Positions 18,779 through 27,935 of a DNA stretch of 64,000 nt are shown here, piece after piece. This DNA comes from Polyangiaceae bacterium (GTDB lineage Bacteria; Myxococcota_A; Polyangia; Polyangiales; Polyangiaceae). The notes under the pieces were generated by a model. That model saw only the letters and a program-made list of their open reading frames with translations. It did no database searches and had not been told where the DNA came from. Position 1 is the stretch's first letter. Every line of letters starts with the position of its first letter. The position numbers were made by a program, and so were the translations under genes. The stretch covers positions 1,240,001 to 1,304,000 of the forward strand of contig JABTUA010000001.1 of NCBI GenBank assembly GCA_015075635.1. The letters run 5' to 3'.

Positions 18779-19948
18779 ATGCCGAAAACCTACAGCGACC
18801 TGTTCTCCGAAGTGCGCTCGTCGATCCGCACCCTCGGCCTCGACGAGCTGCGCGAGAAGCTCGAGCGGCGCGCCGACTTCACCCTGCTCGACGTGCGCGA
18901 GAAGGACGAGGTGCGCGGCGGCTTCATCCCCGGCGCGCTGCACGTCCCGCGCGGATTCCTCGAAATGCAGGCGGAGCAGAAGCTTCCGGACAAGGGGCGC
19001 GAGATCGTCGTCTACTGCGCGGGCGGCATCCGCAGCGCGTTCGCCGCCAAGACGCTGGCCGAGCTCGGCTACACCAACGTGTGGAGCGCCAACCCGGGCT
19101 TCGTGCGCTGGAAGGATCTCTCTTATCCGATCGAAGAGCCGGCGCAGCTCAGCCCCGCGCAGCTCGACCGCTACTCGCGCCACCTGCTCCTGCCGGAGGT
19201 CGGCGAGCGCGGACAAGAGAAGCTCTTGAAGTCCCGCGTGCTCCTGCTCGGAGCCGGCGGGCTCGGCGCTCCGGCGACGCTCTACCTCGCCGCCGCCGGC
19301 GTGGGCACGCTGGGGCTGGTGGACGCCGACGTGGTGGACGCCTCCAACCTGCAACGCCAGGTGATTCACACCACCTCGCGCGTGGGCACGCCCAAGGTCG
19401 ACAGCGCCGAGAAGACAATCAACGAGCTGAACCCAGACGTGAAGGTGGTCAAGTTCCAGGAGCGCCTGACCAGCGAGAACGTCGATCGCATCTTCGGTCA
19501 GGGCTGGGACGCGATCATCGACGGCTGCGACAACTTCCCGACGCGCTACCTGGTGAACGACGCCTCGCTCTTTCACAAGATCCCCGTCGTTCACGGCTCG
19601 ATCTTCCGCTTCGACGGTCAAGTCACGACCTTCGCGCCCTTCGTCGGGCCCTGCTACCGCTGCCTCTACCCCGAGCCGCCGCCGCCGCACCTGGCGCCCT
19701 CCTGCGCGGAGGCCGGCGTGCTGGGGATCTTGCCGGGGATCATCGGCACCCTTCAGGCCACGGAGGCCATCAAGCTGATCCTGGGCAAGGGCGATCCGCT
19801 GGTCGGACGGCTGCTCACCTACGACTCCATGCGCATGAGCTTCCGCACGCTCAGGCTCCGCCGCGACAAGAGCTGCCCGGCCTGCGGCGAGTCGCCCACC
19901 ATCAAGGGCTACGTGGACTACGAGGGGTTCTGCGCGAACGTGCGCTGA
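18779..19948 (+). CDS. moeB: Rhodanese-ThiF/MoeB fusion, adenylyltransferase/sulfurtransferase
   Basis: 389 residues. An N-terminal rhodanese domain (about 10-115) has LLDVREKDEVRGGFIPGA and the active-site loop VVYCAGGIRSA with its catalytic Cys. A ThiF/MoeB domain (about 125-389) has the ATP site LLLGAGGLGAPATLYLAAAG, DADVVDASNLQRQ, and two zinc-binding CxxC pairs (CYRC, CPAC). It should adenylate the C-terminal Gly-Gly of a ubiquitin-like sulfur carrier (MoaD or ThiS type) and supply sulfur. The order rhodanese then ThiF is the reverse of MOCS3/MoeZ. ATG at 18779 chosen; a GTG at 18749 lies inside the leader dyad. No moaD/thiS gene is nearby. Confidence 0.92.
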   Translation: MPKTYSDLFSEVRSSIRTLGLDELREKLERRADFTLLDVREKDEVRGGFIPGALHVPRGFLEMQAEQKLPDKGREIVVYCAGGIRSAFAAKTLAELGYTNVWSANPGFVRWKDLSYPIEEPAQLSPAQLDRYSRHLLLPEVGERGQEKLLKSRVLLLGAGGLGAPATLYLAAAGVGTLGLVDADVVDASNLQRQVIHTTSRVGTPKVDSAEKTINELNPDVKVVKFQERLTSENVDRIFGQGWDAIIDGCDNFPTRYLVNDASLFHKIPVVHGSIFRFDGQVTTFAPFVGPCYRCLYPEPPPPHLAPSCAEAGVLGILPGIIGTLQATEAIKLILGKGDPLVGRLLTYDSMRMSFRTLRLRRDKSCPACGESPTIKGYVDYEGFCANVR

Positions 19949-20012
19949 GCGCGACTTGGGCAGTCTTGCCATGATTTGCCGGACGGCGCCGGGTGCGTGC
20001 GCCGCCGGACCA

Positions 20013-20033
20013 TTGCCTGTTGCCGGTTGCCTG
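20013..20033 (+). repeat. Triple heptamer TTGCC(T/G)G
   Basis: Three adjacent heptamers TTGCCTG, TTGCCGG, TTGCCTG in the 206-bp gap before the next gene. Such heptads look like a low-copy intergenic repeat. Confidence 0.5.
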
Positions 20034-20050
20034 TCCCCTGGCCCCGGTTG

Positions 20051-20072
20051 AACGGCGGGCTGCGCCGCCGTT
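20051..20072 (+). terminator. Candidate terminator hairpin
   Basis: AACGGCGG-GCTGCG-CCGCCGTT: perfect 8-bp stem and 6-nt loop, followed by only one further T. It lies 100 bp past the rhodanese-ThiF stop; a weak intrinsic terminator is plausible. Confidence 0.4.
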
Positions 20073-20154
20073 TGCGGACGATGGCCTTCCCTTTCCGACA
20101 GGCGCCCAGGATCTGGGCCTGTAAGCTGCCGCGGCGTCGGGCGTTGTCCCGGGC

Positions 20155-20802
20155 ATGACGCGCACTTTCGCCTTGGCCCTGTCCCTCTGTGTCTCCTCCA
20201 CCCTCGTCGGCTGCAAGAAGAAGGGCGGCGAAGAGTCGAACCTGGGCCCCGGCCCGGCCCCACAGTGTCCGCCGGGGCAGGTCTGGAACGGCCAGGCGTG
20301 CGTCGCCCAAACGGCGCCGCCCCCCACCGCCACCACCTCGACGGCCCCGCCGCCTCCTCCAGTTCCGACCGCGACCGGCGGCCCCTCCGCCACTCCGCTG
20401 GACGCCGCCAGCGCAGGCGCTGCCGCCCAGGCCCTCGACGTGCTCGCCAAGCAGAGCGCGCCCGGCGCCAAGGCCGTCGGCGGCACGATGCTGGCCGGCA
20501 ACTTCCAGCAGGGCCAGATCCTCGAGACGACCTTCAACGCCCAGCCAGGGAAGTGCTACTCGGTGGTCGGCGCGGGCCTGCCCAACGTGCAGAACCTGGA
20601 CCTTCAGCTGGTCGCCCAGACGCCGCTGCCGGGGCTCGGCTCACCGGTCCTGGCGACCGACCAGACGGCCGCGCCCAACGCCGTCCTGGCGCCTCACCCG
20701 AACTGCTGGAAGTGGGCCTTCCCGATGGCCGCGCCGCTCAAGGTCGTGATGACGGTGTCCGCCGGCTCCGGAATCGCCGCCGCGCAGGTTTACGAGAAGT
20801 GA
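20155..20802 (+). CDS. Lipoprotein of unknown function
   Basis: 215 residues. The signal ends in T-L-V-G-C (Cys20) followed by KKK. CPPGQVWNGQACV is a short Cys-pair segment frequent in myxobacterial lipoproteins; then a Pro/Thr linker and a C-terminal domain (about 95-215) with four-strand-like beta pattern and KCYSVVGAGLPNVQNLDLQL. No named family recognised. It meets the PAP2 gene tail-to-tail with only 6 bp between stops. Confidence 0.75.
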   Translation: MTRTFALALSLCVSSTLVGCKKKGGEESNLGPGPAPQCPPGQVWNGQACVAQTAPPPTATTSTAPPPPPVPTATGGPSATPLDAASAGAAAQALDVLAKQSAPGAKAVGGTMLAGNFQQGQILETTFNAQPGKCYSVVGAGLPNVQNLDLQLVAQTPLPGLGSPVLATDQTAAPNAVLAPHPNCWKWAFPMAAPLKVVMTVSAGSGIAAAQVYEK

Positions 20803-20808
20803 GGCTGG

Positions 20809-21816
20809 CTAGGCTTTCGTGCGCCGGAAGCGCGGCCAGGACTCCGAGAGGCCCGCCGCCGCGCGGCGCTCGAGCTCCCAGGCCGTGACCCGCACCGAGA
20901 CCAGGTACGCGACTGTCGCGAGCACCAGGCCGGCGATCACGTCGATGACGTAGTGCCAGCGCAGGAACATGGTGGCGCCCACGATGTTCACCGCGCAGAA
21001 CGTGGTCACGGGCCAGCTCGCCTTGAACGGCAGCTTGTCGCGGTGGCGGAAGCTGAAGAGCGCGAGAAACGTCGGCGCCGCGGTGTGCAGCGACGGGAAG
21101 ATGTCCATCTGCGAGCCGCCGGAGGCCACCGTCGCCATGACCAGGTCGCGCCACATGCCGTGGGGCAGCGGGTTCGTGAGCTGATCGGACAAAGCCAGGT
21201 AAGGCCCGTAGCCGGGGACGAGCATGTAGACCACGTGCCCCACGCAGAAGACCACGAGCATGCCGAGGGCGAACTCGCCGAGCTGCCGCGCGCTGCGCGA
21301 GAACAGCAGAATCGGGATGACGTGGATGGCGAGCAGGAAGAAATAGCCGAAATAGAAGAAGGCGAACCACTCCGTCGTCACCGGGGTGACGATGGCGTCC
21401 ATGGCCACTGCGGGCTCGAAGCCGAACAACCTCAAGTCGAGCTGGTAGAGCGGGTAGTCCACCGTGGTCGGGTTGACCAAGGGCAGCAGGCGCGCGAGGA
21501 AGAAGTAGCTGAGCTGGACCGTGCCGTAGAGGGCGAAGCGGTACATCAGCGGTGCCCAGAAGCCGTGCTTGAGCAGGCCGCCGCGCACCAGCACCAGCGT
21601 CACGACCATGAACGCCAGGAGCGAGCCCATGCGAATCGCCGAGACCCGTTGGTCGTGCGACGGCTCGCAGCGCAGCGCGACCGCGGTCAGGATCACCAGG
21701 AATACGAAGACCAGCCAGTCGTGTCCCGTGAGCTCGCGCAGCATGCGGCGCACGAAACCAGTGGGCTCCGTCGCGTCGGCGCGCGTCAGGTACAAGCTCT
21801 GGTGGTCGATGGCCAT
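20809..21816 (-). CDS. PAP2-superfamily membrane phosphatase/transferase, Aur1-like
   Basis: 335 residues with six or more hydrophobic helices. The last third has PSLHTAAPTFLALF and RWHYVIDVIAGLVLA, matching PAP2 motifs C2 and C3 with the catalytic His pair and Asp. The H-Y-x-x-D-x-x-x-G form is the one seen in Aur1/inositol-phosphorylceramide-synthase-like proteins. It acts on a lipid phosphate in the membrane; a headgroup transferase for sphingolipids or phosphoinositides is possible but not shown. I chose the ATG at 21816 because the 13 extra codons from 21855 have low G/C at third positions, unlike the gene. Confidence 0.85.
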   Translation of the reverse strand: MAIDHQSLYLTRADATEPTGFVRRMLRELTGHDWLVFVFLVILTAVALRCEPSHDQRVSAIRMGSLLAFMVVTLVLVRGGLLKHGFWAPLMYRFALYGTVQLSYFFLARLLPLVNPTTVDYPLYQLDLRLFGFEPAVAMDAIVTPVTTEWFAFFYFGYFFLLAIHVIPILLFSRSARQLGEFALGMLVVFCVGHVVYMLVPGYGPYLALSDQLTNPLPHGMWRDLVMATVASGGSQMDIFPSLHTAAPTFLALFSFRHRDKLPFKASWPVTTFCAVNIVGATMFLRWHYVIDVIAGLVLATVAYLVSVRVTAWELERRAAAGLSESWPRFRRTKA

Positions 21817-21982
21817 CGCTCGTCTCGGGCTCGCGTTTTCTACAGCGGATCCCATACCACCCGCCAGTCCGACGCGCCCGCGCCGACCTCGCTCGTTGAG
21901 CGCGCTTGCGCCCAGCCGCCGGCGCGAATTGGGCTACGCAGGAGGGAAGAGTTTTTCGCGGTAGGGCGAGCCGCTCTGGATT

Positions 21983-22786
21983 TCACGGCTTTGGTGCGCG
22001 CGCGCGGGCCAGCTCTTCCGCCTCTTCTTGCTCCGGCGGCGCGGCCTCTTCCTCCGGCTCCTCGAGCGCCGGCTCGACTCGCAGCCTGGACGAGTAGGCG
22101 ATGTCGCCCTCGTCGGTGACCCGGGCGTGGATGAAGTCCTCCGCGCTCAGGTGGGCCAGGACCTGCTCCGCACGCTCCACGTCGATGCGCATCAGCTTGG
22201 CCAGGTCGTCTGCTTCGAGCTCCTTGCCGGTGTGCGTGAGCACGTCGGAAGCGACCAGGCTCCAGGCATCGTCGAGCAATCGGTCGCGCTCCTTGGCGTG
22301 ACGCTTGGCTCTCTGCCAGGCCAGCGCCGCGACCACGAACGGGAGCAGGCTCATGCCGAGCATCGCCAGCGAGGTGAAGAGACCCGGACCGAACGCCACG
22401 ACCAGGAGCGTCATCAGCAACGAGAGCACCCCGAAGCCGCCGACGACGCCCGCGGCGACCGCCCACGCCGCGCGGGCGAAGTGCGCCTTCTTCGCCTTCG
22501 CGAGCACCGGCACCTCGCGGCCGGTGCGGACGATCTCCCGGCTGTCCACCGGGATGCGCGGGCCGCCGCAGACCCGACAGCGAAAGCGCAGCGGCTCCGC
22601 CGGCTCGACGTCGGCGACCGAGCGACAGTGCGGGCAGCGGTTGGCCTCACCGTAGGCCGCGCCGCACTGCTCGCAGCGGAGAGAGTCGGACAGCGTACCT
22701 CCACACACCTTGCAGCGGCCGCCCGGGGCGGGTTTGCCGGCAAGCACGGGGTTTTGCGCGTTCTCTGGCTCTGCTTCTCGACTCAT
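21983..22786 (-). CDS. Zinc-ribbon membrane protein
   Basis: 267 residues. The N-terminus has four CxxC knuckles (CKVC, CEQC, CPHC, CRVC), which form two zinc ribbons. Two adjacent transmembrane helices (about 105-150) follow: AAWAVAAGVVGGFGVLSLLM and FTSLAMLGMSLLPFVVAALAW. The cytoplasmic C-terminus has a helical region resembling a winged helix (KELEADDLAKLMRIDVERAEQVLAHLSAEDFIHARV) and ends in an acidic tail. No enzyme motif is seen; a sensory or scaffold role is a guess. ATG at 22786; the TTG upstream is less likely. Confidence 0.78.
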   Translation of the reverse strand: MSREAEPENAQNPVLAGKPAPGGRCKVCGGTLSDSLRCEQCGAAYGEANRCPHCRSVADVEPAEPLRFRCRVCGGPRIPVDSREIVRTGREVPVLAKAKKAHFARAAWAVAAGVVGGFGVLSLLMTLLVVAFGPGLFTSLAMLGMSLLPFVVAALAWQRAKRHAKERDRLLDDAWSLVASDVLTHTGKELEADDLAKLMRIDVERAEQVLAHLSAEDFIHARVTDEGDIAYSSRLRVEPALEEPEEEAAPPEQEEAEELARARAPKP

Positions 22787-22866
22787 CGACGGCCGCGACA
22801 AGCCTAGTTCAGCGCGATTGTCCCCGCGAGGGGCCTCCAGGCCCCGGTGGCCCCGGGGCGGCTGGT

Positions 22867-22895
22867 TTGACGGGCCCGGGTGTGGGGCCTATCCT
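22867..22895 (+). promoter_or_regulatory. Sigma-70-type promoter giving a nearly leaderless transcript
   Basis: TTGACG (22867-22872), 17-bp spacer, TATCCT (22890-22895). Transcription would start near 22902, three bases before the GTG start codon at 22905, so the message would have almost no leader and no Shine-Dalgarno site. Confidence 0.5.
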
Positions 22896-22904
22896 CGAAA
22901 TCCG

Positions 22905-24377
22905 GTGGTCAACCCGCGACGCCTCCTCGCGCTCGCTCTCGGGGTGGCGATGCTCTGGATCGTCGCCTGCGCCGAGAACGTCGGTGTCGACGACAAACCG
23001 AGCGGCACGGGCGGCGATGCGTCCACGGATGGCTCAGCCGGCACGGGAAACAAAGACGGCGGCGTGGGCGCCAACGACGGCGGCTGGCCGACCGGCGGCT
23101 TCGGCAATCCCTGCACCAAGAACAGCGACTGCGGGACGGGGTTCTGCATCGACGTCGGCAAGAGCCAGCCCAAGCAGGTGTGCGTGGTGCCGTGCACCGC
23201 GGGCAAGGCTTGTCCCTCCGGCGGCTACTGCACCTTCCATGAGGAGCACGGCTTCATCTGTGTCCCGGACGCCGACAACCAGTGCGCGAAGTGTACCGTG
23301 GACGGCGAGTGCCCGCTGATCGGCGACAAGTGCACGCCGTCGCCCAAGATCGACCGCTTCTGCGCGCGCGACTGCTCCTTCGACGACCAGTGCCCCACCG
23401 GCTTCGAGTGCGTTGCGGTGGGCAGCTACCCGCCCGGCATGCCGCCGCCCGACGGGGGGGTGGCCGACGCGGGCTCCGGGGGCAAGCCGGCCAAGATGTG
23501 CGTCCCGAGCGGGGGCGAGAGCTGCCCCTGCAACAGCAAACGCGACGGGGTGAAGCGCCGCTGCACCCAGACCAACGGCTCGGTGACCTGCGAGGGGACC
23601 GAGACCTGCAACGGCGCGACCCAGAAGTGGGAAGGTTGCACCGCCAGCTCCCCGCAGCCGGAGACTTGCGACGGCGCCGACAACGACTGCAACGGCACAC
23701 CCGACGACGGCACGGCCACCCAGCTCTGCCCGGGCACGGTGCCCCACGCCACGCAGAAGTGCAGCTTCGGCGCCTGCGAGATCGACTCGTGCGACACGGG
23801 ATGGGCGGCCTACCCGCCGGGACCGACCACGAACGGCTGCGCCTGTCAGGTCGACGCTGCGGAGCCCGGCAACAACACCTGCAGCGCCACCGCCAGCTCG
23901 GCGGGCAGCGTCACGGACGCCAACACCACGCCGCTGACGCTGAAGGGCACGCTGAGCTCCGACAGCGACGTGGACTGGTGGAAGTTCGACACCGTGGACA
24001 GCGACGAGACGACCACCAACAGCTACCACGTCCACATCGAGTTCTCGGCCCCGGCCACCAACAACGAGTTCGTGTTCGACGTGATCCGGGGAGGCAGCTG
24101 CGGCACCCCCGACGCGAAGCACTCGGACTTGACCAGCTACGACTGGTGCGTGGATGGCACCGGCACCGTCGGCGGCAAGACCGTCGGGGAGAAGTCATGT
24201 GGAGCGACCGCGCCGATCCACTGCGGCCCCCACACCAAGCCCTACCTCTTGCGCGTGCGGCGCAAGTCGGGCGCCACCGCGAGCTGCACGCAGTACACGC
24301 TGACGGTGACGGCCAAAGGCGGCCCGGCCTGCGACTTCACCCAGGCCTGCGACCCGCAGATCAACGAGACGCCCTGA
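22905..24377 (+). CDS. MopE-motif Cys-rich lipoprotein
   Basis: 490 residues from a GTG. The signal ends in W-I-V-A-C (about Cys19). A Gly/Asp-rich linker is followed by a Cys-rich region with paired cysteines (CTKNSDCGTGFCID, CTVDGECPLIGDKC, CSFDDQCPTGFECV). A MopE motif ETCDGADNDCNGTPDDG sits near residue 260, and the last 170 residues (after CACQVDAAEPGNNTC) look like a beta-sandwich (SDSDVDWWKFDT) similar to bacterial pre-peptidase C-terminal domains. Surface protein of unknown role, related in style to the gene at 3492-5084. Its 3' end overlaps the Nudix gene by 17 bp tail-to-tail. Confidence 0.8.
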   Translation: MVNPRRLLALALGVAMLWIVACAENVGVDDKPSGTGGDASTDGSAGTGNKDGGVGANDGGWPTGGFGNPCTKNSDCGTGFCIDVGKSQPKQVCVVPCTAGKACPSGGYCTFHEEHGFICVPDADNQCAKCTVDGECPLIGDKCTPSPKIDRFCARDCSFDDQCPTGFECVAVGSYPPGMPPPDGGVADAGSGGKPAKMCVPSGGESCPCNSKRDGVKRRCTQTNGSVTCEGTETCNGATQKWEGCTASSPQPETCDGADNDCNGTPDDGTATQLCPGTVPHATQKCSFGACEIDSCDTGWAAYPPGPTTNGCACQVDAAEPGNNTCSATASSAGSVTDANTTPLTLKGTLSSDSDVDWWKFDTVDSDETTTNSYHVHIEFSAPATNNEFVFDVIRGGSCGTPDAKHSDLTSYDWCVDGTGTVGGKTVGEKSCGATAPIHCGPHTKPYLLRVRRKSGATASCTQYTLTVTAKGGPACDFTQACDPQINETP

Positions 24378-24951
24378 CGCGTTCGAGCAACGAGTCGAGC
24401 ATGCGGTACGTGAGTCCCCAGACCACGCGGCCCTCGACGTCCCAGGCCGGGAGCTCGAGCTTCTGGCCGTCGAGCACGTAGTCCACCTTGGCTCGGCCCT
24501 CGCCCCGGGCCAGACCGCTGAGCGGCGCCCACAGCGCCTCCACGACCTCGTGATTGGGGCGGAGCTCCACGCTGCCCAAGAGCTCGAAGACGAACGGCGC
24601 GATGGTCAGCCCGACTCGCCTCCCGCGGGCGACCGCCGGCAGCGGCTCGAGCGCGCCGAGCAGCTCCGCGGAGCGCTCGAGATCGAGCCCCACCTCCTCG
24701 AGCGTCTCGCGCCGCGCGGTGGCGAGCAGGTGGGCGTCCTCCGGGTCGAAGCGACCTCCGGGAAAGGCCATGTGACCGGACCACGGATCGCGCTCGTGCT
24801 CGGCGCGCCGGATGAGCAGGACCTCGGCGCCAGTCGGGCCCGCGCGGAGCACCGCAGCGACCGCCGCATGTTTGCCGTCCTGCCCCGGTCGGGGCGGTTC
24901 GGCGTCGGGCGACAGCGCGCGCCGGATGTGTGGAAGCTCGACTCGGGACAA
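24361..24951 (-). CDS. Nudix hydrolase, CoA-pyrophosphatase type
   Basis: 196 residues, starting at a TTG 9 bp after the acyl-CoA dehydrogenase stop; no ATG or GTG gives the conserved N-terminus. The Nudix box is GHMAFPGGRFDPEDAHLLAT then ARRETLEEVGLDL, the form found in coenzyme A / acyl-CoA diphosphatases (YeaB/NUDT7-like), preceded by LLIRRAEHERDPWSG. It probably hydrolyses CoA or acyl-CoA to phosphopantetheine products. Its position directly behind an acyl-CoA dehydrogenase supports that substrate class. Confidence 0.88.
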   Translation of the reverse strand: MSRVELPHIRRALSPDAEPPRPGQDGKHAAVAAVLRAGPTGAEVLLIRRAEHERDPWSGHMAFPGGRFDPEDAHLLATARRETLEEVGLDLERSAELLGALEPLPAVARGRRVGLTIAPFVFELLGSVELRPNHEVVEALWAPLSGLARGEGRAKVDYVLDGQKLELPAWDVEGRVVWGLTYRMLDSLLERVRASR

Positions 24952-24960
24952 GGGCAGGGG

Positions 24961-26097
<1,137 letters not shown>

Positions 26098-26189
26098 GCC
26101 GGCCGAGCTTCTACCACGGGCGCGTTGGGCTGGCAGGGCCGGAGAAATCCCGGTCGCTTGGCACGCCCTGGTGATTTAGGCTTCGCGCG

Positions 26190-27935
26190 ATGCACAAGCT
26201 CCGTACCACCGTCGCTGCCTCGCTCCTCTCCGCTCTCTTCACGGCCAACCCGCCGAGCGCCCAGGCGTTTCCTGGTTTCTACGTGGGGAAGAAAGAGAGC
26301 GTCGGGACGGCGCACGCGGCACACGTCGCGGTGATGCCGAAGGGGGACACGACGATCGTCAGCGTGATGCCGGACTACGAGGGATCCCTCGAGCCCTTCG
26401 CGCTGGTGATGCCGGTGCCGGCGGACGTGACGGCGGACAAGGTCAAGACGCTCAAGCGCGAGTTCGTGGACCGCCTCGAGATGTTGACCGCACCTCGCTT
26501 CATGGAGTTCTGGGAGATGGATCCTTGCGATCCGGGTCCGCTCGAGCAGGAGTGGGAGCGCTCCAAGCTCGCCAGCGCCGATACCGCCTTCCTGGGCGGC
26601 GGGCAGGTCGGTGGCGAGAAGAAGGTGCCGAAGGAGATGCTCGTCACCGTGGAGTCGGAGTTCAAGGAGGGCGAGTACACCATCAGCGTGCTCGGCAAGG
26701 ATCAGGCGGCGGACCTGGCCGGGTTCCTCAAGGGCAAGGGCTACGTGCTGACGGACAAGGGCGCCGCGGCCATCAAGCCCTACGTCGACGCCGGCATGAA
26801 CGTGATCGTGGCGGAAGTGGACACCAAGCGCGTGGAGCTGGTCGGCGGCGAGCGCGCCTCGCTCTCACCGATCCGCTACGTCACCCAGACCGCGGTGACC
26901 AAGATCCCGTCCAAGCTCGGCTTGGTGAACCTGGACAAGAAGCAGGAGCTCTTCATCTACGTGCTCTCGCCGGACCAGCGCTACGAGGCGAAGAACTACG
27001 GAAACCTCTTCCCGCCCACGAACATCAGCGTGGACTTCGCGGTCAAGGAGCGCATGGGCGAGTTCTACGGCGCGCTCCACGACATGATTCAGCAGAAGGA
27101 GCCCAAGTCCTTCCTGGTCGAATACGCCTGGCCGGCGGAGGGTTGCGGGCAGCCCTGTCAGAACGAGCCGCTCCTGCCCCACGAGCTGTTGAGCCTGGGC
27201 GGCGACGCGCTCGAGGAGCTGGTGCCCGAGGCGGAGCGCAATCCGCAGCCACCCGAGCTCACCGAGGCGGAGAAGAAGGCGCAGGACGAGGAGCTCAAGG
27301 CGCTCAAGCCGGCGGAGCGCCCCAAGGCCAAGAAGCAGATGGAGGCCGACCGCAAGGAGCTCTATCGCCGCAAGGCGCTCCTGGCGCGACAGAAGTACGT
27401 GCTCACGCGCCTGCACCACCGCTACGACGCGTCGAACCTGCCGGACGACCCGGAGATTGGACCGGCGGGCCACATCGCTGGCGGCGCCACCATTCCCAAG
27501 GGCCAGAAGATGGAGATCTCGACCGAGGTGAAGCCGGCCGACAAAAGCCAGATGCAGACGCGCTACAACAACTTCCACCCCTGGAAGGGCATGATGAAGT
27601 GCGACCAGCCGGAGCGCTGGCGCTGGGGTAAGCCGCCGCGCGAGTACCGAGGTCTGCGCAAAACCTGGGTCGCCGCGGATCTGACGCGCAAGGACCGCAA
27701 GCAGATCGACCCGGCGAAGGTCGTGCTGACGCCGATCCAGTCCCTGGGCCTGACCGGCGCCCCGGTGGGCGGCGCGGAGGACGCGGGCGCGGACGCCGGA
27801 ACCGCCGCCCCAGCCCCGAAGAAGGGCTGCGGCTGCAGCACGCCGGGCGCTCCGGAGACCGGCGCGCTCGGCACGTTCCTCGGCCTGGTGGCCCTGGGCG
27901 GCGTGGCGCGTCGCCGCCGCACCAATCAGCGCTGA
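26190..27935 (+). CDS. DUF2330 protein with MYXO-CTERM tail
   Basis: 581 residues. A signal peptide (ASLLSALFTANPPSAQA) is followed by the DUF2330 domain (VVMPKGDTTIVSVMPDYEG, PFALVMPVPADVTADKVKTL). A charged coiled segment (about 350-400, KKAQDEELKALKPAERPKAKK) lies in the middle. The end is a MYXO-CTERM signal: GCGCST, a hydrophobic GALGTFLGLVALGGVA and the basic RRRR, as used by myxosortases to place proteins at the outer surface. So the protein is probably exported and anchored or processed at its C-terminus. Start ATG at 26190; a -10-like TAGGCT lies 7 nt before it. Overlaps the next gene by 10 bp tail-to-tail. Confidence 0.88.
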   Translation: MHKLRTTVAASLLSALFTANPPSAQAFPGFYVGKKESVGTAHAAHVAVMPKGDTTIVSVMPDYEGSLEPFALVMPVPADVTADKVKTLKREFVDRLEMLTAPRFMEFWEMDPCDPGPLEQEWERSKLASADTAFLGGGQVGGEKKVPKEMLVTVESEFKEGEYTISVLGKDQAADLAGFLKGKGYVLTDKGAAAIKPYVDAGMNVIVAEVDTKRVELVGGERASLSPIRYVTQTAVTKIPSKLGLVNLDKKQELFIYVLSPDQRYEAKNYGNLFPPTNISVDFAVKERMGEFYGALHDMIQQKEPKSFLVEYAWPAEGCGQPCQNEPLLPHELLSLGGDALEELVPEAERNPQPPELTEAEKKAQDEELKALKPAERPKAKKQMEADRKELYRRKALLARQKYVLTRLHHRYDASNLPDDPEIGPAGHIAGGATIPKGQKMEISTEVKPADKSQMQTRYNNFHPWKGMMKCDQPERWRWGKPPREYRGLRKTWVAADLTRKDRKQIDPAKVVLTPIQSLGLTGAPVGGAEDAGADAGTAAPAPKKGCGCSTPGAPETGALGTFLGLVALGGVARRRRTNQR

